Below are positions 7,737 to 15,991 of a stretch of DNA of 26,279 nucleotides, piece after piece. A program made the position numbers and the translations under genes. This DNA is from Alphaproteobacteria bacterium (GTDB lineage Bacteria > Pseudomonadota > Alphaproteobacteria > GCA-2731375), in assembly GCA_030746295.1 (NCBI GenBank), contig JASLMY010000038.1:1-26279 (forward strand), in the 5' to 3' direction. Position 1 is the first letter of the stretch. Each line of letters starts with the position of its first letter. The notes beneath the pieces are model-generated. The model was not told the origin of the DNA and ran no database searches. It worked only from the letters and a program-made list of their open reading frames with translations.

Positions 7737-8867
7737 ATGATCGAGCGATATGACTGCATCGTCGTCGGCGCCGGCATGGCCGGCGCGACGGCCGGCTATC
7801 ATTTGAGTGCGGAAGCTCGGGTGCTGGTCCTGGAGATGGAGGACCAGCCCGGCTACCACACCACTGGACGCTCGGCCGCGGTCTATTCCGAGTGGTACGG
7901 CAACCCCGTCATCAACGGCCTCACCACCGGCGGCAAGGCCTTCTTCCTGGAGCCGCCCGGCGGCTTCGCCGAGCACCCGCTGCTGAGCCCGCGCGGCGTT
8001 CTGCTGATTGGCCGCGAGGACCAGCGGACCGCCCTCGACGAGGCCGAGGAGTCGGGCCGCCACCTGCCGACGATCCGCCGCCTCGACCGCGATCAGACGC
8101 TGACGCTTTGCCCCGTGCTGCGCCCCGACTACGTTTCGGGCGCCATCTTCGAGCCCGACGCCATGGACATCGACGTCCACGCCCTGCACCAGGGGTTCCT
8201 GCGAGGCCTGCGGGAACGGGGCGGCCGCATCGTCACCGACGCCAAGGTCGAGGCCTTGGCGCGCGGGGGCGAGCTCTGGCGGGTGACCTCGAAGGCCGGG
8301 TCCTTCGAGGCCCCGATCGTCGTCGACGCCGCCGGCGCCTGGGCCGACGAAGTCGCGCAGATGGCCGGGGTCGCACCGGTCGGCCTCGAGGCGAAGCGGC
8401 GCACGGCGATCCTGTTCGAGCCGCCCGCCGATCTCGAGATCGGCACCTGGCCGGCGGTGATCGACGTCGACGAGGAGTTCTACTTCAGGCCGGATGCCGG
8501 CAAGATCCTGGGCTCGCCGGCGGACGAGACGCCACAGCCGCCGGCCGACGCGCAGGCCGACGAGCTGGACGTCGCCCTCGCCGTCGACCGAATCGAGCGG
8601 GCGACCTCGCTCCGGGTCGGGCGCATCGAGCACCGCTGGGCAGGCCAGCGCACCTTCGCCCCCGACAAGACGCCAGTCGTCGGCTTCGATGCCGCCGCCC
8701 CGGGCTTCTTCTGGTTTGCGGGTCAGGGCGGCTACGGCATTCAGACCGCACCGGCGATGGGCCGGCTCGCCGCCGCCTTGATCGGGAGCCGGGGCGTGCC
8801 CGACGACCTGGCGAGCCTCGGGATCACCGAGATCGCGGTCTCGCCGGCCCGCTTTCGACCCGTGTAG
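7737..8867 (+). CDS. DauA-like FAD-dependent D-amino-acid dehydrogenase/oxidase
   Basis: 376-residue FAD enzyme of the DAO family. It has a dinucleotide fold at the N-terminus (YDCIVVGAGMAGATAGYHL, with E33 at the end of strand 2) and the C-terminal FAD contact FWFAGQGGYGIQTAPAMGRLAA. The segment GYHTTGRSAAVYSEWYGNPVINGLTTGGKAFF and GFAEHPLLSPRG resemble Pseudomonas D-arginine dehydrogenase DauA, which deaminates D-amino acids to 2-oxo acids and feeds electrons to the respiratory chain. Substrate identity is not proven. ATG 7737 follows gagg with good spacing; the frame is open upstream but without a ribosome site. It lies 41 bp before the MlrC-family gene on the same strand, so the two are probably co-transcribed and may act on one substrate class. 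Confidence 0.9.
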   Translation: MIERYDCIVVGAGMAGATAGYHLSAEARVLVLEMEDQPGYHTTGRSAAVYSEWYGNPVINGLTTGGKAFFLEPPGGFAEHPLLSPRGVLLIGREDQRTALDEAEESGRHLPTIRRLDRDQTLTLCPVLRPDYVSGAIFEPDAMDIDVHALHQGFLRGLRERGGRIVTDAKVEALARGGELWRVTSKAGSFEAPIVVDAAGAWADEVAQMAGVAPVGLEAKRRTAILFEPPADLEIGTWPAVIDVDEEFYFRPDAGKILGSPADETPQPPADAQADELDVALAVDRIERATSLRVGRIEHRWAGQRTFAPDKTPVVGFDAAAPGFFWFAGQGGYGIQTAPAMGRLAAALIGSRGVPDDLASLGITEIAVSPARFRPV

Positions 8868-8908
8868 ACGACCTCTCGCACTCGCTCAGGAATTCGGAGA
8901 TCCACCCC

Positions 8909-10369
8909 ATGAAGACCTTCATTGCCTGCCTCGGGACCGAGACCAACACCTTCTCACCGATCCCGACCGGCCTCGAGACCTTCGCCGAGACCATGCTCTA
9001 CCACGGCGACGCGACGGCCCACGACCACTCCCTCTTCGCCGGGCCGCTGCACGTCTGGCGCCAGCGGACCGAGGCGCATCAGGGCCAGGTCGTGGAGAGC
9101 TTGGCCGCCTTTGCCCAGCCCGCCGGCATCACCGTCCGGGCGGTCTACGAAAGCCTGCGCGACGAGGTCCTGGACGATCTCCGCCGAGCGCTGCCGGTCG
9201 ACATGGTGCTCCTCAACATGCACGGCGCCATGGTCGCGGACGGCTACGACGACTGCGAGGGCGATCTCTTGACGCGGGTCCGCGACATCGTCGGGCCCGA
9301 CGTGCCGGTCGGCGCCGAGCTCGACCTCCACTGCCACATCACCGAGGCGATGCTGGAGGCCGCCACCGCCATCATCACCTTCAAGGAATACCCGCACACC
9401 GACCCCAAGGAGCGGGCGGCGGAGCTCTTCGAGATCTGCCTGGCCGCGGCCGAGGGCCGGACGAAGCCCGTGATGGCGACCTACGATCTCCGCATGATCA
9501 ACTCCTACCGCACGCCGGAGGAGCCGTTGCGGTCGTTCGTCGACCGCATGCAGGCGCTCGAAGGCGAGGACGGCATCCTCTCGGTCTCCTTCGGCCACGG
9601 CTTTCCCTATGCCGACGTCGCCGACGTCGGCGGCAAGGTTCTGGTGGTCGCTGACGGCGATGCGGGGGCCGCGGCCGGGCTCGCCGAGCGCCTCGGCCGC
9701 GAGATCTGGGAGATGCGGGACGAAATCGCCGCACCCAGGCTCACGATCGATCAGGCGCTCGACCGCGCGCTCGAGGTCGACGGCGGACCGGTGGTCTTGG
9801 CCGACGTCGCCGACAACGCCGGCGGCGGCGCCCCGAGCGACGCCACCTTCGTGCTGGCCCGCATTCTGGAGCGCGGCATCGCCGACGTATTGAACGGCCT
9901 CTATTGGGACCCGGTCGCGGTCCGCTTCTGCAAGGAAGCGGGCGAGGGCGCCACCCTGCAGCTTCGGATCGGCGGCAAGTGCGGTCCCGCCTCGGGCAAC
10001 CCTCTCGACCTCGAGGTCCGGGTCCGGCGCATCGTCGAGGGCGCGACACAGAGCTTCGGCCCCCCCACCAACGGCCTCGGCGACGCGGTCTGGGTCAGCG
10101 CCGCCAACGGCATCGACTTGGTCCTGAACAGCGCCCGCACCCAGGTCTTCCATCCCGACGCCTTCACCGGCCTGGGCCTCGACCCGGCGACCAAGCGCTT
10201 GGTGGTCGTGAAGTCGACGCAGCACTTCTACGCCGGCTTCGCGCCGCTGGCGAAAGAAGTCCTCTACATCGCCTCGCCCGGCACGCTCAGCTCCGACTAC
10301 GCCGCCATGCCGTACAGCAAGCGGGGCCTGCCCTACTGGCCCAAGGTCGCCAATCCCTGGGCGAAATAG
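8909..10369 (+). CDS. MlrC-family (M81) metallopeptidase/amidohydrolase
   Basis: 486-residue protein of the microcystinase C (MlrC, peptidase family M81) family, zinc-dependent hydrolases of unusual peptide or amide bonds. Seen motifs: CLGTETNTFSP (residues 7-17), LLNMHGAMVA (101-110) and the likely zinc ligands ELDLHCH with D139/H141 plus KEYPHTD with H163. The 2- and 22-residue spacings match the family pattern. The C-terminal half includes LADVADNAGGGAPSDATFVL and STQHFYAGF. Most members outside microcystin degraders have no known substrate, and several sit beside amino-acid or hydantoin catabolic genes. ATG 8909 follows ggagat by 8 nt; the much longer upstream open frame overlaps the oxidase gene and is rejected. 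It is convergent with the MFS transporter gene (8-bp gap). Confidence 0.92.
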   Translation: MKTFIACLGTETNTFSPIPTGLETFAETMLYHGDATAHDHSLFAGPLHVWRQRTEAHQGQVVESLAAFAQPAGITVRAVYESLRDEVLDDLRRALPVDMVLLNMHGAMVADGYDDCEGDLLTRVRDIVGPDVPVGAELDLHCHITEAMLEAATAIITFKEYPHTDPKERAAELFEICLAAAEGRTKPVMATYDLRMINSYRTPEEPLRSFVDRMQALEGEDGILSVSFGHGFPYADVADVGGKVLVVADGDAGAAAGLAERLGREIWEMRDEIAAPRLTIDQALDRALEVDGGPVVLADVADNAGGGAPSDATFVLARILERGIADVLNGLYWDPVAVRFCKEAGEGATLQLRIGGKCGPASGNPLDLEVRVRRIVEGATQSFGPPTNGLGDAVWVSAANGIDLVLNSARTQVFHPDAFTGLGLDPATKRLVVVKSTQHFYAGFAPLAKEVLYIASPGTLSSDYAAMPYSKRGLPYWPKVANPWAK

Positions 10370-10377
10370 CGCACCGC

Positions 10378-11640
10378 TCAGGCGGGCCTCAGGACACGAA
10401 GGCGGGGACCCGGCTGGCTGCGCCAGACGAGCGTCATGATCAACACCAGGTTGACGACGTTGCTGGCGACGCCGGTGATGAAGGCGAGCTGATAGCCGCC
10501 CGTCAGATCGAAGATCAGGCCGCCGAGCCAGCCGCCGAGACCCATGCCGATGGTCCCGAAGAGGTAGACGACGCCGGTGCGCCAGCCGGCCTGGTTCTCA
10601 GGAAAGAGCTCGCGCACGACCAGCGAGTAGGACGGCACGATGCCGCCGAAGACGAGGCCGAAGAGCGCCGACAGGAGATAGAGGCCGAGCATGCCGTCAA
10701 AAAGGGTGTAGAACGACAGCACCATCGCCTGTAGCCCGGAGCTGAGCAGGATCGTCTTCAGGCCGCCGATCCGATCCGCGGTCCAGCCGAAGATCAGCCG
10801 GCTCATGAAGGCACAGGCCAGCAGCAACGACAACATCTCCGCACCCCGCGCGGCGCTGTAGCCGAGGTCCGAGCAGTAGGCGACGATGTGCACCATCGGC
10901 ATCGACATGGCGATGCAACAGCCGACGATGGCGACCCCCAACATCGCCAGCACCAGGTTCGCCCTCAGGCCCAGGACGCGGCCGTCGGCATCCATCTCGC
11001 CGCGGCTCGGCATGCTGCCGGGGGTGTTGCCTGGTCGGGGCCGTCTCAGTGCCAGCGAAAGCGGCAGGACGATGACGAGAGCGACGATGCCGTAGCCGAT
11101 CATGCTCATCCGCCAACCATAGGCGTCGATGGACCAGCGGAAGATCGACGGCCAGAGGGCACCGGCCAACGGCTGGCCGCTGGCGACGATGGCGACGGCC
11201 ATGCCGCGGCGGCGGTCGAACCAGCGGGTGGCGTTGCTCATCAACGGCGCGAACATGGCGCCGTTCCCGATCAGGCCGACCAGAATGCCCTGGGCGAAGA
11301 GAAAGCCCACCATCTCGGTGCTGTAGCCGGTGAGGATGGAGCCGAGCGCGATCGCCACGGCGCCGATGATCGCCGGGCCGAACATGCCGCGCCGGTCCGA
11401 CCACCAGCCCATCAATATGCCGCCGAAGCCGGCGCCGACATAGATCACGGTGTAGGCCAGCGAGGGAATGCTGCGGGGCCAGCCGAAATCCGCTGCGATC
11501 GGCTTCAGCCCGACCACCACCAAATAGGTGCCGCCGAAGGTGACGGACAGGATCAGCGTCGAGGCCGTGACCACCAACCAGCCATAGGCCGTCTCGATGC
11601 TGGCGCCGGCGCCGCCGGCGGTCTCGCGCGTCGCAGTCAT
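10378..11640 (-). CDS. MFS transporter (12-TM, OFA/monocarboxylate-like)
   Basis: 420-residue major facilitator with about twelve predicted transmembrane helices (TYLVVVGLKPIAADF, MVGFLFAQGILVGLIGNG, LGLYLLSALFGLVFGG and others). The loop 2-3 signature is GWWSDRRGMFGP, repeated between helices 8 and 9 as FGWTADRIGGL. The overall character resembles the oxalate/formate and monocarboxylate branch, so organic anion transport is likely, but the substrate cannot be read. ATG 11640 (MTATRETAGG) is used, with ggag about 10 nt upstream. The frame is open a further 340 codons, but that extension lies antisense to the aldolase gene. It is divergent from the DapA-like gene across 144 bp and may import that pathway's substrate. 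Confidence 0.92.
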   Translation of the reverse strand: MTATRETAGGAGASIETAYGWLVVTASTLILSVTFGGTYLVVVGLKPIAADFGWPRSIPSLAYTVIYVGAGFGGILMGWWSDRRGMFGPAIIGAVAIALGSILTGYSTEMVGFLFAQGILVGLIGNGAMFAPLMSNATRWFDRRRGMAVAIVASGQPLAGALWPSIFRWSIDAYGWRMSMIGYGIVALVIVLPLSLALRRPRPGNTPGSMPSRGEMDADGRVLGLRANLVLAMLGVAIVGCCIAMSMPMVHIVAYCSDLGYSAARGAEMLSLLLACAFMSRLIFGWTADRIGGLKTILLSSGLQAMVLSFYTLFDGMLGLYLLSALFGLVFGGIVPSYSLVVRELFPENQAGWRTGVVYLFGTIGMGLGGWLGGLIFDLTGGYQLAFITGVASNVVNLVLIMTLVWRSQPGPRLRVLRPA

Positions 11641-11784
11641 GGGGTTGGCACTCCACTGACCGGCGGCGAGCTTAGTCCTTGGCGTCCGCTTTGAGTAGGG
11701 CCGGGGCCGGGTTACGGTGTTCACGGGCCCCGTATCGAGTAGCCCGCAGATGCGGCTCCGGCGGCGAACCGTGGAGGATCGACC

Positions 11785-12681
11785 ATGACCGACAGTGCCG
11801 AGATTCACGGCATCTACCCGATGCTCTATGCCATGTTCGATTCCGCTGGCGCGATCGATTCGGGTGCCGTCGCCGCCGAGGTCGAGGTCTGCGTCGCCAA
11901 CGGCGCCCACGGCATCGCCGTCGGCGGCCTGGCCTCGGAGTGCAACAAGCTCTCGACCGACGAGCGTCGTATCCTGATGGAAGCCGCGGCGGCGGCGCTC
12001 GACGGCCGCCTGCCGCTGTCGGTGACCATCGCCGAAAGCAACATCGAGGGCCAGGTGGCGATGGTGCGTGCCGCGCACGAGGCGGGTGCCGCCTGGGCGG
12101 TGTTGCAGCCGCCGCCGGTCAAGGGCGCCTCGGAAGCCGAGCTCATCCGCTTTTACGGCGCCGTCGCCGATGCATCGCCAATCCCCATCGGCATCCAGAA
12201 CGCGCCCGAATACATCGGCATCGGCGTCTCCAACGCCGGCTTCGCCGAGCTCAACCGCCGCCACCCCAACGTCTCGATTTTGAAGGCCGAGGGACCGGCG
12301 ACCTATATCGCCGGTTTGGCAGCCGAGACGGGCGGCGTCTTCCGCCTCTTGAACGGCCGCAACGGCATCGACCTGATCGATTCGCTGCATGCCGGCTGTC
12401 ACGGCATGATCCCGAGCGTCGAGACGGTCGACGTGCAGACCAGGATCTACGAGCAGGTGCGCGCCGGCGAGGACCAGGCGGCAGAGCGCGCCTTTTCCGA
12501 GATCCTGCCGCTGCTGTACTTTCTGATGCAGTCGATCGACCACCTGCTCTGCTATGGCAAGCGTCTGACGGCGCGGCGGATCGGCCTCGCCGAGGTCCAC
12601 GACCGGACACCCGCGCAAGTGCCCACCGCCTTCGGCCTCGAGGTTCTGGAACGCTGGTCGAAGCACTTGCCGGCATTCTGA
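11785..12681 (+). CDS. DapA/NanA-superfamily class I aldolase
   Basis: 298-residue TIM-barrel Schiff-base aldolase of the dihydrodipicolinate synthase / N-acetylneuraminate lyase superfamily. The Schiff-base lysine is K167 in VSILKAEGP, and Y143 in APEYIGIGVS is the probable catalytic tyrosine; spacing agrees with the family. The usual GTTGE loop is replaced by GGLASECNKLS (47-57), which argues against true DapA and for another 2-oxo-acid aldolase or hydratase. ATG 11785 follows ggagg about 6 nt upstream. It is divergent from the transporter and 132 bp upstream of the small-protein/aldolase/hyu unit. Confidence 0.92.
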   Translation: MTDSAEIHGIYPMLYAMFDSAGAIDSGAVAAEVEVCVANGAHGIAVGGLASECNKLSTDERRILMEAAAAALDGRLPLSVTIAESNIEGQVAMVRAAHEAGAAWAVLQPPPVKGASEAELIRFYGAVADASPIPIGIQNAPEYIGIGVSNAGFAELNRRHPNVSILKAEGPATYIAGLAAETGGVFRLLNGRNGIDLIDSLHAGCHGMIPSVETVDVQTRIYEQVRAGEDQAAERAFSEILPLLYFLMQSIDHLLCYGKRLTARRIGLAEVHDRTPAQVPTAFGLEVLERWSKHLPAF

Positions 12682-12714
12682 GCAGGTCGGACGAGCGTCG
12701 GCCCGGTGCGCTTC

Positions 12715-12743
12715 TTGACCAGTATCTGGTAATCGTCTTTATG
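12715..12743 (+). promoter_or_regulatory. Candidate promoter with dyad upstream of the hyu-type unit
   Basis: TTGACC (12715-12720) is followed after 17 bp by TTTATG (12738-12743), a weak -10. The perfect dyad accag-tat-ctggt (12718-12730) overlaps the -35 element, consistent with an operator. It lies 70 bp before the start of the small basic protein. The TTGACC element is good; the -10 match is poor. Confidence 0.33.
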
Positions 12744-12813
12744 GTTCCGATCCGGTATTGTTGGTGTCTTGGCCAGATTTGACACCGGGATTGGAAATCC
12801 AAGAGGTACGGTA

Positions 12814-13110
12814 ATGGCAAAGAAGGCTGCCGAGCAGATCAACGAGAGGGCTCTCACAAAGGGAGAGCTGCGCAAATTGAACGCGCTCAGAAAGTCGATC
12901 GGCGAGGAGTTGGGGGAAAGGGCCTTTGTCGAGTGGTTCCGCAAGAAGTCGGACAAGGCAATGGCGGTGACGCGCGACCGCAACGCCGAGAAGATTCTGG
13001 CCGCGCTGCAGCCGCTCATCGATGGCGGCGAGCTCACCATTCGGCGTGGCGGCTACCGCATTCGACGTGGCCGCGGGCGGATCATCGTCGAGCCGGCGAG
13101 AGGCGACTAA
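12814..13110 (+). CDS. Small basic protein of unknown function
   Basis: 98-residue lysine/arginine-rich protein; I do not recognise a named family. ATG 12814 follows agagg with 8-nt spacing. The first part (KKAAEQINERALTKGELRKLNALRKSIGEELGERAFVEWFRKK) reads as amphipathic helices. The second part (NAEKILAALQPLIDGGELTIRRGGYRIRRGRGRIIVEPARGD) reads as a helix followed by an arginine-rich beta-hairpin, a pattern that could bind nucleic acid, for instance as a winged helix. It has no cysteine, no signal peptide and no membrane segment. It is 46 bp upstream of the class II aldolase on the same strand and could regulate or simply be co-transcribed with that unit. Codon use is like its neighbours. 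Confidence 0.78.
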   Translation: MAKKAAEQINERALTKGELRKLNALRKSIGEELGERAFVEWFRKKSDKAMAVTRDRNAEKILAALQPLIDGGELTIRRGGYRIRRGRGRIIVEPARGD

Positions 13111-13156
13111 GCCGCCGCCTCCCACCCTTCCCGAACGGCGGAGGAGGACAAGCGTG

Positions 13157-13876
13157 ATGGCTTCGAACCAGGTGCCTTTCGACCCGGCGGTGGGCGAGCT
13201 CTTCCTCCGCTATGCGCGGCTGGTGGCGGGCCGGGGCTACATCCACAATACGCTCGGCAACATGGCGATCCGGGTACGGGCGCCCGGTTTCGAGCACGGC
13301 GTCGCCTATACCAAGCACGCCGAGGTCTCGCTCGAGGAGATGAGCCTCGACAACATCGTCATCACCGACATCCCCACGAGTGAGATCCTTTACGGCGAAG
13401 CCATGACCAGCGTCGGCCACAACCTGAACCGCGAGATCCTCCGCCTACGACCCGACATCGACGCCACCATCCACGTCCACGACGACCACACCATTGCCCT
13501 CTTCGCGTCGGGTGGCTTCAACGAGGTCGGCGTGATCTCGGCCGATTTTCCTTTCATCCACGGCAAGCCGGCATACTTCCTGTCGGCTGACATCGACGTC
13601 GAGAGCGACGCCCGACGGATCAAGGACTTTATCGCCGATACCAATTGCCTGGTGCTGCTCGGCCACGGCGTAACGACCCTCGGCCGCTCGATCTCGGAGG
13701 CCTATCATCGGCTCACCGCCTTCACCTCGGAAGTTCGCCGCGTCATCATGGCCGAGCAGTTGGCCGGCCTCAAAGGCACCCGCGTCCAATACCGCTCGCA
13801 GCAACAGATCGAGGAGATGTACCGCCTGGCCGAGCAGGTGATCTATCCCGACCGGGCCGAGGACGTGATGCGCTGA
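13157..13876 (+). CDS. Class II aldolase/adducin-family protein
   Basis: 239-residue protein of the class II aldolase/adducin family (fuculose-phosphate-aldolase-like), a zinc-dependent lyase or decarboxylase. Metal ligands are H106 and H108 in ATIHVHDDHT and H170 in LLGHGVTTLGRS. The N-terminal segment YIHNTLGNMAIRVR corresponds to the phosphate-binding GN[LI]S region but reads GNMA, so a non-phosphorylated substrate is possible. ATG 13157 follows ggagga with about 9-nt spacing; GTG 13154 is an alternative. It sits 45 bp upstream of hyuA on the same strand, so it likely processes a carbon skeleton released by the hydantoinase-like enzyme; that link is inference. Confidence 0.9.
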   Translation: MASNQVPFDPAVGELFLRYARLVAGRGYIHNTLGNMAIRVRAPGFEHGVAYTKHAEVSLEEMSLDNIVITDIPTSEILYGEAMTSVGHNLNREILRLRPDIDATIHVHDDHTIALFASGGFNEVGVISADFPFIHGKPAYFLSADIDVESDARRIKDFIADTNCLVLLGHGVTTLGRSISEAYHRLTAFTSEVRRVIMAEQLAGLKGTRVQYRSQQQIEEMYRLAEQVIYPDRAEDVMR

Positions 13877-13921
13877 TCGGCGCGGATCGCCTTCCGGGTT
13901 GGTTGGTTGTAGGCTCGGGGC

Positions 13922-15991
13922 GTGCTGAGAATAGCATTCGACATCGGCGGTACTTTCACCGACTGCGTCCTGCATGACGGCGCGTCCGGTGCTGTCCACA
14001 CCCTGAAGACGCCCTCCACCGCGGCCGATCCCGCCGAGGCGGTGCTGCAAGGGCTCGATGCCCTGCTGGAAACGGCCAGAGCCACGCCCGACCAGGTGGC
14101 GGCGATTCTGCATGCCACCACCGTAGCCACCAACGCCGTCATCGAGCGCAAGGGCGCGCCGACCGCGCTGATCACGACGCGCGGCTTTCGCGACGTCCTG
14201 ATCATCGGCCGTCAGAAGCGCCAGGAAATCTACGACCTCTATCTCGATAAGCCAGCGCCGCTGGTCCGCCGCCGCGACATCCACGAGGTACCCGAGCGGA
14301 CCGGGTTCGACGGCGAGGTGATCGAGGCCTTGGATCTGGACGCGCTGGACGCCGTGGTCGACGCCATAGCGGCCGGTGAGGCGCGCTCGATCGCGGTGGC
14401 GCTGCTGCACGCCTACGCCAACCCGGCCCACGAGCAGGCGATCGCCGGCCGGCTGGCCGAGCGGGCGCCGGAACTGCCGGTCTCGCTCTCCTCGGAGATC
14501 TCGCCCAAGTTCCGCGAGTACGAGCGCACCAACACGACCGCCGTGAACGCCTATGTCCGACCCGTGGTCGACCGCTATCTCGGCCGCCTGCAGGCGGCGC
14601 TGACGGAGCGCGGCTTCGACCGCGAGCTCTCGATCATGCAGTCGAACGGCGGCCTGGTCTCGCCCGAGCTGGCCCGGCACTACCCCGTCCGTATCCTGGA
14701 GTCCGGGCCCGCCGCCGGCGTCCTGATGGCCGCCATGGTCGGTGCCGCCGACGGCGCCGAGCACGTCATCACCTTCGACATGGGTGGCACCACGGCGAAA
14801 CTTGGCGCCGTCGACGGCGGCGTGCCCGCAATCACGCCCACCTTCGAGATCGGACAGGTCGCCAACCGGCCGGGCAGCGGCCTGCCCGTCAGCGTGCCTT
14901 CGGTGGAGCTTCTGGAGATCGGTGCCGGCGGCGGCTCCATCGCCGGCCTGGAGATGGGCATGATAACGGTCGGGCCCGAGAGCGCCAGCGCCGAGCCCGG
15001 CCCGATCTCGTACGGCCGGGGCGGTGCGCGTCCAACCGTGACCGATGCCAACGTCGTCCTGGGCTACATCGATCCCGGCTACTTCAACGGCGGTGCCATG
15101 CGGCTGGACGGCGACGCGGCGGCGGGTGGTATCGACGCAGAGATCGCCCGGCCCTTGGGCCTCTCGACCGGCGAAGCGGCCTGGGGCGTGCACCTGGTCG
15201 CCACCAACAACATGGAACACGCCATGCGCGTCGTCTCGGTCGAGCGCGGCCGCGACCCACGCCGCTACACCATCGTCGCCTTCGGCGGCGCCGGGCCGCT
15301 GCACGCGGCGCGCCTCGCGCGCGGCATCGGTGTGCCGCGAGTGCTGGTGCCGGCCGCAGCAGGCGTCGGCTCCGCCGTCGGCCTGCTCCGGGCCGAACCG
15401 CGGATCGACGTCGGCACCACCAGGCTTCTGACCCTGTCGGCGGGCACCGGGCCGGCGATCGCCGAGCTCTTCGCCGAGCTCGAGGCGCGGGCGCGGGCCG
15501 AGCTGGCGCAACTCGGTAGCGCCGACGAGGCCCGATGGTCGCGCTATGCCTATCTGCGCTATGCGGGCCAGGGCTTCGAGATCCACGTCGACCTGCCGCA
15601 GGGCCCGATCGGCGACGACTACCCGGCCCGCGCGGCGGCGGCCTTCCACGACGCCTACGAGCGCCAGCGCCACTACCGAGACGACGGGGCTGAGGTCGAG
15701 GCGGTCGATTGGGTGCTGGTCGCCACCCTGCCGCGGCCGGCGACGGAAGGCCTCGCCTTCGCCGGCGAGGCGACGGCGCGCCGGGCGAGCCGGCAGGCCT
15801 GGCTGCCCGAGACCGGCGGCTATGCCGAGGTGCCGGTCTCTAACCGCGCCGCGCTCGCCGCCGACGGGCCGACGGTAGGCCCCTTGATCGTCGAGGACCC
15901 GGACGCGACGACGCTGGTGCTGCCGGGCGACCTCGCCGGCGTGACGGCGGAGGGTCATCTGAGAATTGATATTGCCGGGGAGGACGGCTGA
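13922..15991 (+). CDS. hyuA: HyuA: hydantoinase/oxoprolinase subunit A
   Basis: 689-residue ATP-dependent hydantoinase / 5-oxoprolinase A subunit, full length for the family. It starts at GTG 13922 with FDIGGTFTDCVLHDG, the family's nucleotide-binding motif (D7, G9-G10-T11). ATTVATNAVIERKG follows near residue 62, EYERTNTTAVNAYVRPV near 200, ESGPAAGVLMAAMVGA then FDMGGTTAKLG in the second half of the ATPase core, and FGGAGPLHAARLARGIGVPRVLVP near 455. Such proteins hydrolyse cyclic amides (N-methylhydantoin, 5-oxoproline, hydantoins) or act with HyuB as carboxylases in acetone/acetophenone systems, so the substrate is open. Its stop overlaps the start of hyuB by one base (tgatg), which indicates translational coupling. 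There is only a weak ribosome site. Confidence 0.95.
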   Translation: MLRIAFDIGGTFTDCVLHDGASGAVHTLKTPSTAADPAEAVLQGLDALLETARATPDQVAAILHATTVATNAVIERKGAPTALITTRGFRDVLIIGRQKRQEIYDLYLDKPAPLVRRRDIHEVPERTGFDGEVIEALDLDALDAVVDAIAAGEARSIAVALLHAYANPAHEQAIAGRLAERAPELPVSLSSEISPKFREYERTNTTAVNAYVRPVVDRYLGRLQAALTERGFDRELSIMQSNGGLVSPELARHYPVRILESGPAAGVLMAAMVGAADGAEHVITFDMGGTTAKLGAVDGGVPAITPTFEIGQVANRPGSGLPVSVPSVELLEIGAGGGSIAGLEMGMITVGPESASAEPGPISYGRGGARPTVTDANVVLGYIDPGYFNGGAMRLDGDAAAGGIDAEIARPLGLSTGEAAWGVHLVATNNMEHAMRVVSVERGRDPRRYTIVAFGGAGPLHAARLARGIGVPRVLVPAAAGVGSAVGLLRAEPRIDVGTTRLLTLSAGTGPAIAELFAELEARARAELAQLGSADEARWSRYAYLRYAGQGFEIHVDLPQGPIGDDYPARAAAAFHDAYERQRHYRDDGAEVEAVDWVLVATLPRPATEGLAFAGEATARRASRQAWLPETGGYAEVPVSNRAALAADGPTVGPLIVEDPDATTLVLPGDLAGVTAEGHLRIDIAGEDG

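Noticed and set aside
7892..8908. Upstream extension of the MlrC-family frame by 339 codons
   Set aside because: It overlaps the oxidase gene in another frame and has arginine/proline-rich nonsense composition; ATG 8909 has a ribosome site and starts the family's conserved N-terminus.
11641..12666. Upstream extension of the MFS transporter frame
   Set aside because: It lies antisense to the DapA-like gene and lacks family similarity; MTATRETAGG at 11640 has its own ribosome site.
13445..15958. Long open frame (837 codons) on the minus strand opposite hyuA and the class II aldolase
   Set aside because: It is a GC-rich antisense shadow: the plus strand encodes recognisable HyuA and aldolase throughout, and the minus translation shows low-complexity R/G/D/V-rich sequence without family motifs.
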